From positions 1-35,617 of IMG/VR virus record IMGVR_UViG_3300033142_000349: DNA of 35,617 bases. One strand, 5' to 3'. Below the pieces are notes generated by a model. The model worked only from the letters and a program-made list of their open reading frames with translations, made no database searches and was not told where the DNA came from. The translations under genes were made by a program, and so were the position numbers. This DNA comes from a virus. This document shows, piece by piece, positions 27,901 to 32,730 of the stretch. Each line of letters starts with the position of its first letter. The first letter of the stretch is position 1.

Positions 27901-28661
27901 GATTAACATTAAACTGGGCTAATACTCAAATGCAGTATGTGAGAATACAAAAGAAAGCAATTCAAGATATAGCTAATAACAGAGGAGATTTTAAAACAAA
28001 TGTTAGTAGAATAGTTTATTATGGAGTTGTACAAAACTTATGGTTTCAAATGGCTCACTCAGCTATGTTTGCATTAGCATTTGGAGAAGATGATGATGAT
28101 CCTACTTTTAAAGAAGATAAGATAGAAAGAACTGCAAATGGAGCTGCTGATAATATTCTAAGAGGATTAGGAATTGGAGGGCATGTATTTTCTGTACTTA
28201 AAAATATGGGTATAAAAATATATAAAGAATCAGAAAAAGATCGACCGCGATATGCAGATCAGTTATGGGAATTATTTAAGTTGTCTCCAGTTATAAGTTC
28301 TAAAGTTAATAGACTTAAGCAAGCAGCTTGGCAATTCGATTCTAAAAAGAGGAGACAAGAAATGATTGATAAAGGATTTGCTTTAGATAATCCCGCTTAT
28401 GAAGCAGGCGCTAAAGTAGTAAGCGCTGTAACAAATATACCTGTAGATAGATTGTTAATTAAGATGCAAAATATAGGAGATGCATTGTCAGAAGAAACAG
28501 ATGCGTGGATGGATATAGCTTTATTACTAGGTTGGCCAAGATGGACTTTAGAAGCAAAGAAAAAAGAAACTTCAAAATGGGGACCTACAAAAGATAAAAA
28601 GAAAGATAGTTGGGGACCTAGTGGATATAAAAAAGAAAAATCATGGGGTCCACAAAAGTAG
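18906..28661 (+). CDS. Giant polyvalent-type internal virion protein with protease and HAD domains
   Basis: A 3,251-residue protein, nearly a quarter of the window. N-terminal short helical domain (1-70), then about 600 uncharacterised residues. Hydrophobic segments lie near residues 693-738, 808-833 and 943-965 and could cross or disturb a membrane. Residues 1279-1283 are HEAGH, the zinc-metalloprotease HExxH motif, in the context IFTHEAGHDIFGELLGYD. A complete HAD hydrolase motif set follows: DFDDT at 2408-2412, Thr2487, Lys2524 and the acidic pair Asp2543-Asp2544, indicating phosphatase activity. A helical C-terminal region leads to a Lys-rich tail with three WGP repeats. This layout matches the large polyvalent proteins of phages, which are thought to be injected with DNA. 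Ejection is inference; no lysozyme motif was recognised. Confidence 0.7.
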   Translation: MEKLMQELQRKGLFPADGTLQEFVKQYGNKEALTSLHTDLVSKEILDDSVADFDSFVTGFELSEVVTPTVLGGDDPFETTGLEEPSIPNTPQSIASDLDQDLQQWYQGELEKLTLPNGAKIPQYDAALKRLNAELNTRRLDNASVNMDNIAQQQIIPYLGGETSNPIIEISDPSEVVSEQRAGEEFVYGGQSQLEDRYNRQTTDAEAKPQTGIHSWMFTESNVNLKPYGAPSSQGVKDTEYKLANKLWTISDEFDGSIDKTLVPVLERQYPGYEFKSAREKGLKKAGTLNNIHGIPIEVTAPNGEKTTIHGGLDPSGVAKNVDLTKTIEEQKVKLANFINTHGIDLTKVKSSIQSTAQRYNDLLAKPYNEKKVSLGGIGLDLNQQATADSYGIGEYIEDENGTVSYKFEYNPALFHDNSYEDYLATNGEELISRGVITQDELSNPDSEETKSKIKKDILVTHGEYGDDRELQLPNYGPKAAGYKAIIHDIDFGNKYMAFSKGSKAWDNTVKALAPAYNAAGVDLDDETIKTHIAQKEHNKYVNGALDANLNEYLWKSDNDNKTQALFSVAAIVTKDVKLNQAMALQGLNEAAIDNYNKPTPDLAIVDMFEETYNDPSGSFNIEGLSEDNIVTLRNGKQVSKKDFNGYVAAKSRRNNQMTAMLDRRSKAWELQDEVGDIDANIKLLEKNYNAWSSSLATLGLGFSDIGTGLLYLGGKAAKYTPVGAGATFWLGQAANAFTEDGNFLTDFWDEWDKEWADQYDDYSFWKEGIKSQYGKEVGFHRDRFGRGGAFSPGNFGRFVAQETSKQIPILATMIASGGTAAPWVIGAYSAGQHWADADRKEYVTGKVENEFIQGMQSIGYGAAEGIFERLTTVPILRRGGKLVQGLGEPSMLSYRNAMKQYFKENGAFLVSSPIAESAAEFGTQITQNAIDGRPIMENVDHAAFVGGMFGHAMSITPFMSGLAARQFSDYNSFSEYKNRQQEINELEQELVYETQRFAIPQDIASIKMKQKVIDDLKVEQKAFVEEKFAAIQNTMTNSAYNNFEEALNEQADISEVVNDMLSVDNTNTNNKLLQVYKDRFDNLQYKRDVWRSAANFSNQFTLLETSNKERYDRTVKQAKAQLAKDNVGNVRDDQVLPLAEEIYVGELIDENFESVAKNKSKGKRYLKFDTNGEALTYIEDVLATSKEKINAKKDLTDEQKKSRIVNLERQIRDVKDNVNKKETKGAITSLLEGRLSGWNMTFDADGILTTDPAAIKRSEVLGFRENAIRNNETQIFTHEAGHDIFGELLGYDSKEFKPLADEIISYMSKTNPMLLKGLALKRGRELQKSDEVVMNFLELVGQKKINIEDKQGGLLSSSFGFITNNIFKNNNKPTMEFNGQNGAIKFLHELGTAVSEGRVTPEMVAKWKREGVIQGAKKKYQKAQRQYKKLIEESAIALLDENIDNYKFSDTKDVEDANQIMKDLLALVADNKVTPVKNYEAKKAALTAKYQKLKSESSVVETVPIFEGSIRDESDAARKERVNLIERSFRGRLETAQGGRPMGEILRAYEGKIEALFKKGGYYATDSYQRFQDISEALEEFTAITNVELMKSIRAFKPDVNKDFDAYIMSPKILPNKVKLANKIIGRESKNEGFDTGLEAASGVAVSEDTTLEEFETTLREVLGVKKGDPMYEAAMTAVQDVMQKGLPKFEYTQRKKSGGGETVTLAQVRKTLSTNPTGEAKRQAERDLAGIMKKVKSELEASYQQALDKTIKQEFLKAKVYDSFLKEHRTELLKRLPIEDLVALERLVKPESKIFTSVRVMDKQTGRTVLNPTEVKQYEGSGNLTTATTTQGPTLYNRKNPSEKQFVDFFNVRGRKNALAKILSNVLGLDATMQNITSEKVVNEVAEGNPQIKEQLGEQALKDFALSIGRGTAFKFSMAESVGMEGRLAEDYNKLQPNILDLIIDMNVSDPMSVNLAVDVVLSEGKYAPYRSAIKKNLKRFLRPYAKAVDSPGEIQIDINEYITRELDRTEDESIQRMWNSKPMAQAFANPTDVVLQREFDNRTIQQELLNKAGYDSKGNQNPVTEQIKIDQAALEVRYMARIQSGVEVVSKKARNMLYQNISSFKADFLKSNFGFKDYNTFNVKDKNGKSTRYLEFIREDGSRTKPVVFPTSPSQKVELNMIDGSMTQAEVDFREKMADEAWNFVVNKYKAAKEVVENDSADELNIAMLMAGMGSMMKGPIRAAAPFRYRPVDAPFTTLKDSDGNKNFEYEHGIPAKIVNLLIADAVFNPDSDVNLQKLKDSYAIGAIPVDMNENFSTFFGDRMQDTYKVGDIAPTRWYNEYTRGRAAYAVEDVRTKERFGEKEAQLWKEEQQAANVNKFSLSNDVVDMDGLKPDEILNYAATIDKALQIARDPNAPVKKIRVFDFDDTLATTKSNVLYTMPDGTTGKLTAEEFAKKGDEMVAQGVKWDFSEFNKVMQGGKGPLLGVAKLIQQARGTKDVFVLTARSQEAAPAIKEFLDSVGLKIPLKNITGLGNSSPFAKSRWVIEKAADGYNDFYFADDHMGNVKAVEDALSVIDVKSKVQQAKFKFSESVDRDFNIILEHSLGIEWFKDYSKAKGEMLGKQNQKRKIHPYSAEDFEGLIYPLLGKGKRGDSNYKWFEEHLFKPFSRAMTDLDSARINLMDDFRALKKTLIAPKTIKKINSTGFTNENSIRVFVWDKLGKTIPGLSKIDLAEINKEIENNPELKLFAEELIKINKGEYKEPGKHWLAGTITTDLYEGLNTIKRAEYLKQWKENVDIIFSDKNLNKLESKFGPKYIEALKNSLRRMESGSNRSFSNNRLTNQVLDYLNNAQGVVMFLNMRSALLQGISNVNFLNWSFNNPLKAGVAFGNMPQYSKDFIELMNSDYLVNRRGGLSMDIHADEVANSAKTSKNKAKAIISYIIEKGYTPTKFMDSFAIASGGATFYRNRINDLVKKGLSEEEARAQAYEEFVEISEKNQQSSRPDKISSQQASTLGRLTLNWANTQMQYVRIQKKAIQDIANNRGDFKTNVSRIVYYGVVQNLWFQMAHSAMFALAFGEDDDDPTFKEDKIERTANGAADNILRGLGIGGHVFSVLKNMGIKIYKESEKDRPRYADQLWELFKLSPVISSKVNRLKQAAWQFDSKKRRQEMIDKGFALDNPAYEAGAKVVSAVTNIPVDRLLIKMQNIGDALSEETDAWMDIALLLGWPRWTLEAKKKETSKWGPTKDKKKDSWGPSGYKKEKSWGPQK
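22722..22766 (+). other. HExxH zinc-protease motif in giant protein
   Basis: Encodes IFTHEAGHDIFGELL. His1279 and His1283 would bind zinc and Glu1280 would act as general base. The residues after the motif match the helical continuation seen in zincins. The third ligand is not certain. Confidence 0.65.
26112..26600 (+). other. HAD-family phosphatase domain in giant protein
   Basis: All four HAD motifs are present in order with normal spacing: KIRVFDFDDTLA (motif I, nucleophile Asp2408 and acid Asp2410), VFVLTARS (motif II, Thr2487), Lys2524 in SPFAKSRW (motif III) and FYFADDHMGN (motif IV, Asp2543/Asp2544). It therefore looks catalytically competent. Confidence 0.8.
28559..28661 (+). repeat. 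WGP tandem tail repeats of giant protein
   Basis: The last 34 residues hold three units of the form Ser-(Lys)-Trp-Gly-Pro separated by Lys-rich linkers (SKWGPTKDKKK, DSWGPSGYKKEK, SWGPQK). The last unit overlaps the start of the next gene. Confidence 0.7.
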
Positions 28662-29305
28662 CATTAGTAACACCAACTAGAGGAGATAGACCTTTATTCA
28701 AGGATCAGTATTGGAATATAATAAAAAATCAAACTAGAAAACCTGATGAAGTTATAGTTGTAGATTATCCTCCTGTTAGTGATAAAAAAGATTTGTCAGC
28801 TAGATATAAAAAAGGTATTAAAGAAGCGGAGGAGAAAGGCTGTAATGTAGTTTTATTATGGGAAGATGATGATTGGTATCACCCGCAATATATTGAATGG
28901 ATCTTAGATCAGTGGGAAAAAAATAAACAACCAGATATATTAGGTGTAGAAGAAACATATTATTATCATATAAAAGTAAATAAATTTAAACATTTAGTAC
29001 ATGGTGGTAGGTCTTCTGCATTTTGCTGTTTACTAAAACTACCTTATAAATATAGTTATCCTCATGATGAAAACATTTGGTTTGATTTACACCTATTTAA
29101 GAATCATGCTAAGAAACATTTGAAAGTTAAAACAATTAAATTTGATGATAAAGTATATGCTATAGGTATAAAACATGGTACAGGTGTGACAGGAGGAGTA
29201 GGACATAAAATAAAGTTTCCTTGGGATAAAAAAGATGGTTTACAATGGTTAAATCAAAACTGTAGTGATAATGAGATTTATCAACAAATTGCTAAACAAA
29301 TATAA
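28643..29305 (+). CDS. Glycosyltransferase, GT2-like (GT-A fold)
   Basis: A 220-residue sugar transferase using a nucleotide-sugar donor. The N-terminus VALVTPTRGDRPLF followed by QTRKPDEVIVVDYPP is the GT2 start (first strand and donor pocket). Residues 74-77 (EDDD in LLWEDDDWYHPQYIEW) are the metal-binding DxD motif. The end part holds GIKHGTGVTGGVGHK. The start codon lies 19 bases inside the giant protein gene, indicating tight coupling. The acceptor is unknown: a glycan on the virion or the host surface are the options, and two more such enzymes sit on the opposite strand. Length is short for the family, so it is the catalytic domain alone. Confidence 0.8.
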   Translation: MGSTKVALVTPTRGDRPLFKDQYWNIIKNQTRKPDEVIVVDYPPVSDKKDLSARYKKGIKEAEEKGCNVVLLWEDDDWYHPQYIEWILDQWEKNKQPDILGVEETYYYHIKVNKFKHLVHGGRSSAFCCLLKLPYKYSYPHDENIWFDLHLFKNHAKKHLKVKTIKFDDKVYAIGIKHGTGVTGGVGHKIKFPWDKKDGLQWLNQNCSDNEIYQQIAKQI

Positions 29306-29419
29306 ATGAAAAAGAAATGTTGGAAAGGCTATGTGGCTAAAGGTAAAAAGAAATCACCTAGTGGAAAGAAGGTTAATGGTAAAATAAAAATGGTTAACAA
29401 CTGCGTAAAGAAAAAGTAA
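29306..29419 (+). CDS. Small Lys/Cys peptide
   Basis: A 37-residue frame starting on the base after the glycosyltransferase stop and ending in TAATG, where its stop shares one base with the next start. The product (MKKKCWKGYVAKGKKK, then SPSGKKVNGKIKMVNNCVKKK) is 43 percent Lys, with two Cys residues framing the body. The exact abutment at both ends makes it a real coupled gene. From memory, similar Cys-Trp-Lys-Gly-Tyr peptides occur in marine phages. Function unknown; a DNA- or virion-associated basic peptide is a guess. Confidence 0.7.
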   Translation: MKKKCWKGYVAKGKKKSPSGKKVNGKIKMVNNCVKKK

Positions 29420-29694
29420 TGGCTAAAAAAAGTGTTAATGCTAGATATGAAAAGCGTAATAAAAAAATGCGTTCAGATCATAAAAAAGAAACAGGTAAGA
29501 CGTTAGGTAAAAGACAAACATCTGGTACGGGTAGTAGAAGAGTTTCTTTTGCTTGTCGATTTGCAGGTATGTCAGGTGGAATGACTAAACCTAATGGAGA
29601 GCCTACTAATTTAAGAATGGCTTTGAAAAAATGGGGATTTAGTAGTAAAGGTGAGGCTAGAAAGTTTTGTAATAAACATAAAAAGAAAAAATGA
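29419..29694 (+). CDS. Small basic protein, DUF6321-like (putative)
   Basis: A 91-residue protein with about one-third Lys plus Arg and no hydrophobic segment. The body GTGSRRVSFACRFAGMSGGM, followed by NLRMALKKWGFSSKG, resembles small basic proteins (DUF6321 type) common in marine phages, where 'RR-SF--R--GM' precedes 'AL-KW'; this is from memory. Strong positive charge suggests nucleic-acid or virion packing. It overlaps the peptide gene before it by one base (TAATG) and the gene after it by four (ATGA), so the set is translationally coupled. A basic Lys tail (KHKKKK) ends the protein. Confidence 0.7.
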   Translation: MAKKSVNARYEKRNKKMRSDHKKETGKTLGKRQTSGTGSRRVSFACRFAGMSGGMTKPNGEPTNLRMALKKWGFSSKGEARKFCNKHKKKK

Positions 29695-30548
29695 AATATT
29701 TATTAACTTTAATATTTACGTTTTTAATATTGATAGGATATTCTCAATGTGATAATGGTACAAACTATTATCCATCGTTCATCTATACACCGGTAGAAGA
29801 CGCTTGGGATTATGCTTCATCTTGTAATTGGGCTGGAGAAGTTATACAACTTAATGTAAAAGCAGGAGATACATATGAGTTTTCTACATGTGATCAATAT
29901 GGATTTGAGCAAGCTAGTTATGATACACAAATAACATTATTAGATGGATTAGGTAATTTGTTAGATTTTAATGACGACTATGGTGGATGTGCAGGGTATA
30001 CATCTTATCTTAGATGGGTTGCTCCTTATAGTGGTACAGTTTATTTACATTTAAACGAGTACTATTGTTTGACTAACTTTACATGTACTACAGTTATGAT
30101 ATACCGTACACCTTCATTTGCTTTACCTATAGAGTTAATATCATTTACTGGTGAAATATTAGGAGGAGATATACATCCTGTAGTAATGATTAATTGGGAG
30201 GTTGCTTCTCAAGTTAATAATGATTACTATGAAGTACAGAGAAGTATAGATGTTGAAACTTGGAATACAATAAACACTGTGACAGGAGCCGGTAATAGTA
30301 ACACCCAAATGTCATACTCTATTTTAGATGATAATCCACTGCATGGAGTTTCTTATTATCGTCTGAAACAAACCGATTATGACGGACAGACCGAATCGTT
30401 TAATCCTATATCAATTATAATCAGTTCAGAAGAAAAGATCATAGATAAAGTTGTAAATTTTATGGGACAAGAAGTAAATGAAAACTATAAAGGAATGGTA
30501 TTAGAAATATACCGTGACGGAACTTATGTAAAGAAAAATTATGAATAA
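29691..30548 (+). CDS. Secreted protein with PPC-like domain and type IX secretion-like C-terminus
   Basis: A 285-residue exported protein. Residues 1-19 are a signal peptide (MKYLLTLIFTFLILIGYSQ) of flavobacterial type. Residues about 40-138 resemble a PPC domain (WAGEVIQLNVKAGDTYEFST, ASYDTQITLLDG, FNDDYGGC). Residues about 145-245 match the beta-sandwich (LPIELISFTGE; NNDYYEVQRS; GVSYYRLKQTDYDGQ) found before the sorting domain in many secreted flavobacterial proteins. The end (VVNFMGQEVNENYKG, then YRDGTYVKKN) looks like the type A sorting signal of the type IX secretion system. It is probably host-derived and would be displayed on or released from the infected cell. It is the last gene of the late operon, overlapping the preceding gene by ATGA. 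Exact role unknown. Confidence 0.8.
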   Translation: MKYLLTLIFTFLILIGYSQCDNGTNYYPSFIYTPVEDAWDYASSCNWAGEVIQLNVKAGDTYEFSTCDQYGFEQASYDTQITLLDGLGNLLDFNDDYGGCAGYTSYLRWVAPYSGTVYLHLNEYYCLTNFTCTTVMIYRTPSFALPIELISFTGEILGGDIHPVVMINWEVASQVNNDYYEVQRSIDVETWNTINTVTGAGNSNTQMSYSILDDNPLHGVSYYRLKQTDYDGQTESFNPISIIISSEEKIIDKVVNFMGQEVNENYKGMVLEIYRDGTYVKKNYE

Positions 30549-30585
30549 AGGAACAATAAGAAATGGGCACCATACCCAAAGTTCC
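30547..30585 (+). other. Two-tier inverted repeat after secreted-protein gene
   Basis: AGGAAC (30549-30554) pairs with GTTCCT further on, enclosing an inner TGGG/CCCA pair. It lies just upstream of the terminator. It may be part of the 3' end structure of the late transcript; function unproven. Confidence 0.35.
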
Positions 30586-30592
30586 TGTAACA

Positions 30593-30625
30593 AAAAAGGG
30601 GATCTCAATACGAGGTCCCCTTTTT
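30593..30625. terminator. Bidirectional terminator between convergent operons
   Basis: The 14-bp stem AAAAAGGGGATCTC (30593-30606) pairs with GAGGTCCCCTTTTT (30612-30625), with a single G-T wobble and the loop AATAC. A-run and T-run on either side give U-tracts in both directions. It sits between the stop at 30548 (plus) and the stop at 30643 (minus). Confidence 0.93.
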
Positions 30626-30642
30626 ATTTATTTTAGATGTGT

Positions 30643-31170
30643 TTATTTATCTTCACCAATCTTTCTTAGTTTATAAATACCATTGTGAGTAGTTATATTT
30701 TCTTCATTTATATTAACAAAACTAGGATATTCACTAAACAGATATTTTGATTTTAAATTAAATAAAGATTTTATATTTTCTTGAACTTTATTAGGATCTG
30801 TTATTAATTCTTCATATTTAACTGTTAAATCTATATAATTTTTATATTTAAAAGCTTGATTCATACAGGCATCATATCTACTTTCATTCACATAATTATT
30901 ATCGGAGAGTAGAACATCTTCTTTATTTCTTACCATATTAACTATATGAATATTTTTTAATAAAGGTAGTTGTTTTTCTATTTCTTGTTCATTTAATATA
31001 GTGGAAAACATTGTTTTAATAGTTCTTTTACCTACATTAAAATCACTTTTTAGAAAATTTATTAATTTTATTTCATCTTTATTATATACTTTTAAATCAA
31101 ACGCGTTGAATAATCTTCTTAATAATGTTGTACCTGTTTTAGCACAACCTGTTATGTATATTTTTTTCAT
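30643..31170 (-). CDS. Sulfotransferase-family protein
   Basis: A 175-residue enzyme that would transfer a sulfate group from PAPS to an acceptor. Residues 8-15 (GCAKTGTT in KKIYITGCAKTGTTLLRRLF) form the 5'-phosphosulfate loop. Residues 78-92 (NMVRNKEDVLLSDNN) match the 3'-phosphate motif, with Arg81 and Ser89. Shorter than typical carbohydrate sulfotransferases (250-350 residues), so it is a compact version. Its start follows the stop of the glycosyltransferase before it without a gap. The natural substrate is probably the glycan made by its neighbours, but this is inference. A kinase-like P-loop is less likely because the motif lacks the GK[ST] core. Confidence 0.75.
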   Translation of the reverse strand: MKKIYITGCAKTGTTLLRRLFNAFDLKVYNKDEIKLINFLKSDFNVGKRTIKTMFSTILNEQEIEKQLPLLKNIHIVNMVRNKEDVLLSDNNYVNESRYDACMNQAFKYKNYIDLTVKYEELITDPNKVQENIKSLFNLKSKYLFSEYPSFVNINEENITTHNGIYKLRKIGEDK

Positions 31171-31833
31171 TTATATAGTATTTAATCCCATTCCGAAGTG
31201 GTTTCTTGTTCCTCTTTTTATCGTAGAAATGTATTTTTTTATATTATCTATTTTAATTAATTCTTCATCAGGAGTATTTAACATAAAATTTAAACAAGGA
31301 GCTCCATGTAATTCAAAATTATATAAGCTTTTATTATATTTATATTTATCTATAACCATCATGGAGGGATGAATATATTTATAACCTTTATTAACATTTA
31401 TACCTTTAGAATTAACATCTATTTTTAATCCTGCAGCTGTAAAGTTTTTTGTTGATAAATAATTTATTATATAATCTAAAGAATTTTTTTCTAACCAACA
31501 GTCAGAGTCTATTATTAACACATATTTAGATCTTATTATTCTGCTTAAAGCTATATGCATTCCTGGACCATGATGTACATTATATCCAAAATTATAGTGG
31601 TTTATGTTATTAGCATTAATTAATTCTTTTTTTAGTTTATTATTTGTTTCTACTATTATATCTCCTCTTTCTATTAATCTATAATCGCTACCGTCTATAA
31701 TATTTATTTCTATATTTTTATCTTCATTTCTAACACTATTGATTAAATTAAAAATAAAATCTGGTGTATTATAGTTAACAGTTAAAATAGATAAATTATT
31801 TCTACTTATTGGCTCATGTTTATTTAAGATCAT
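31171..31833 (-). CDS. Glycosyltransferase family 2
   Basis: A 220-residue GT2-type enzyme. I place the start at 31833 because AAGGAGAAAGA lies just upstream of that ATG; the longer reading from 31869 overlaps the upstream gene by 50 bases, against 14 here. The N-terminus LSILTVNYNTPDFIFNLINS is the classical GT2 start. DSD at residues 109-111 (YVLIIDSDCWLE) is the metal-binding motif. A possible acceptor region is HGAPCLNFML. It lies between another GT2 gene and the sulfotransferase, forming a three-gene glycan-modification unit. Confidence 0.85.
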   Translation of the reverse strand: MILNKHEPISRNNLSILTVNYNTPDFIFNLINSVRNEDKNIEINIIDGSDYRLIERGDIIVETNNKLKKELINANNINHYNFGYNVHHGPGMHIALSRIIRSKYVLIIDSDCWLEKNSLDYIINYLSTKNFTAAGLKIDVNSKGINVNKGYKYIHPSMMVIDKYKYNKSLYNFELHGAPCLNFMLNTPDEELIKIDNIKKYISTIKRGTRNHFGMGLNTI

Positions 31834-32509
31834 TTCTTTCTCCTTTTCCGGCGAGTGGAACTTTAACAAATGGTTCTACTATACAAACTTTATTTGGTAT
31901 TTTATTATGTAATTTACTTATTACTCTAAAGTCTGAACATTTCCATTTATCCCATATCGCAAAGTCTTTATATTTAGAATGAAATATTAAACAGCTTCCT
32001 CCTATACGTGCTAATTGTGGGGTCCATTTTTCTGATCCAAAAGGAAATAATACTTTTCTGTTTTTAATTTCACTAGGAATTTTAATATTTTTACTACCCC
32101 ATTCCATTTGAAAATAAATTAAAGTATCTTCATTATATTTATTTACATGTGTAACTAATTTACTTAAAGAATGTTGATCCACAAAGTAATCATCATCATC
32201 TATATATATTATCCACCCTTCTTTTATTTCTTTATGTACTTCATTAAAGTATAAATTATGAGCAGATAATCTTCCTGTTTTTGGATCTTTAGTTTTATCG
32301 TTTTTAACTAGAGAAATAGGATCATATATATAATATTCTTCTATTCCATTGTTTTTTATATAAGACACATTATCTTTACTATCAGTAATTATAACATGTC
32401 TTATATTTTTATAAGTTTGATTATTGATAGAATTAACATTTCTTTTAAAAAATTCAGGTCTTCCGGAAGTACGAGTTATAACGTTTATTAACGGGTTTTT
32501 ATTTGACAT
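31820..32509 (-). CDS. Glycosyltransferase family 2
   Basis: A 229-residue sugar transferase. Start of fold: PLINVITRTSGRPEFFKRNV, the GT2 pattern with substrate-pocket Arg/Ser. Catalytic centre: residues 104-107 are four Asp in WIIYIDDDDYFVD, covering the DxD motif. The middle stretch (LARIGGSCLIFHSKY) fits the acceptor-side loop. The end is basic (KGERNDLK). The ATG lies two bases beyond the reductase stop and its 3' end overlaps the next GT2 gene by 14 bases, so the two are co-expressed. Acceptor unknown: surface polysaccharide, teichoic-like polymer or capsid glycan are possible. Confidence 0.85.
   Translation of the reverse strand: MSNKNPLINVITRTSGRPEFFKRNVNSINNQTYKNIRHVIITDSKDNVSYIKNNGIEEYYIYDPISLVKNDKTKDPKTGRLSAHNLYFNEVHKEIKEGWIIYIDDDDYFVDQHSLSKLVTHVNKYNEDTLIYFQMEWGSKNIKIPSEIKNRKVLFPFGSEKWTPQLARIGGSCLIFHSKYKDFAIWDKWKCSDFRVISKLHNKIPNKVCIVEPFVKVPLAGKGERNDLK
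31834..31848 (-). promoter_or_regulatory. Shine-Dalgarno deciding the GT2 start
   Basis: On the minus strand AAGGAGAAAGA precedes the ATG at 31833-31831. It lies within the last codons of the upstream glycosyltransferase gene. It is one of the rare strong sites in this window. Confidence 0.6.
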
Positions 32510-32511
32510 AT

Positions 32512-32730
32512 TTATTTTATTTCACAAGCTCCACCAGCACAAGCTAGTTCACCTGATAAGTCCGTGTTATCTTCTGTTTCTGTTATGTTTGATAGATCAA
32601 CTTGTTTTAATGATTGCATTAACTCTTGATACTTACGACACGTTATATCCTCAAAAGGAGCTTGAGTATAAGTTCCACCATTAAATGGTAATACAGATAA
32701 ACCATTATAATGTTCTCTGTTTTCCCACAT
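32512..32730 (-). CDS. nrdJ: Class II ribonucleotide reductase, C-terminal piece
   Basis: This frame continues the reductase after the frameshift: WMWENREHYNGLSVLPFNGG, then TYTQAPFEDITCRKYQELMQ, which is the family's usual end region. The protein closes with CAGGACEIK, the Cys-x4-Cys pair (Cys611 and Cys616 in the joined protein) that carries reducing power to the active site in cobalamin-dependent ribonucleoside-triphosphate reductase. The reading frame is open up to about 32749, so the ATG at 32730 is an internal Met. Without this piece the enzyme could not be re-reduced, so either the frames are joined or the enzyme is dead. Confidence 0.8.
   Translation of the reverse strand: MWENREHYNGLSVLPFNGGTYTQAPFEDITCRKYQELMQSLKQVDLSNITETEDNTDLSGELACAGGACEIK

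Noticed and set aside
30563-30680. Short plus-strand frame starting MGTIPKVPVTKKG
   Set aside because: It runs through the bidirectional terminator and into the end of the opposite-strand gene.
31001-31372. 123-residue hydrophobic plus-strand frame
   Set aside because: Antisense to the sulfotransferase and glycosyltransferase frames, both of which carry intact motifs.
31833-31869. Longer start for the second minus-strand glycosyltransferase
   Set aside because: The ATG at 31833 has a strong Shine-Dalgarno and a small overlap, while the longer version adds 12 residues that are only the neighbour's sequence in another frame.
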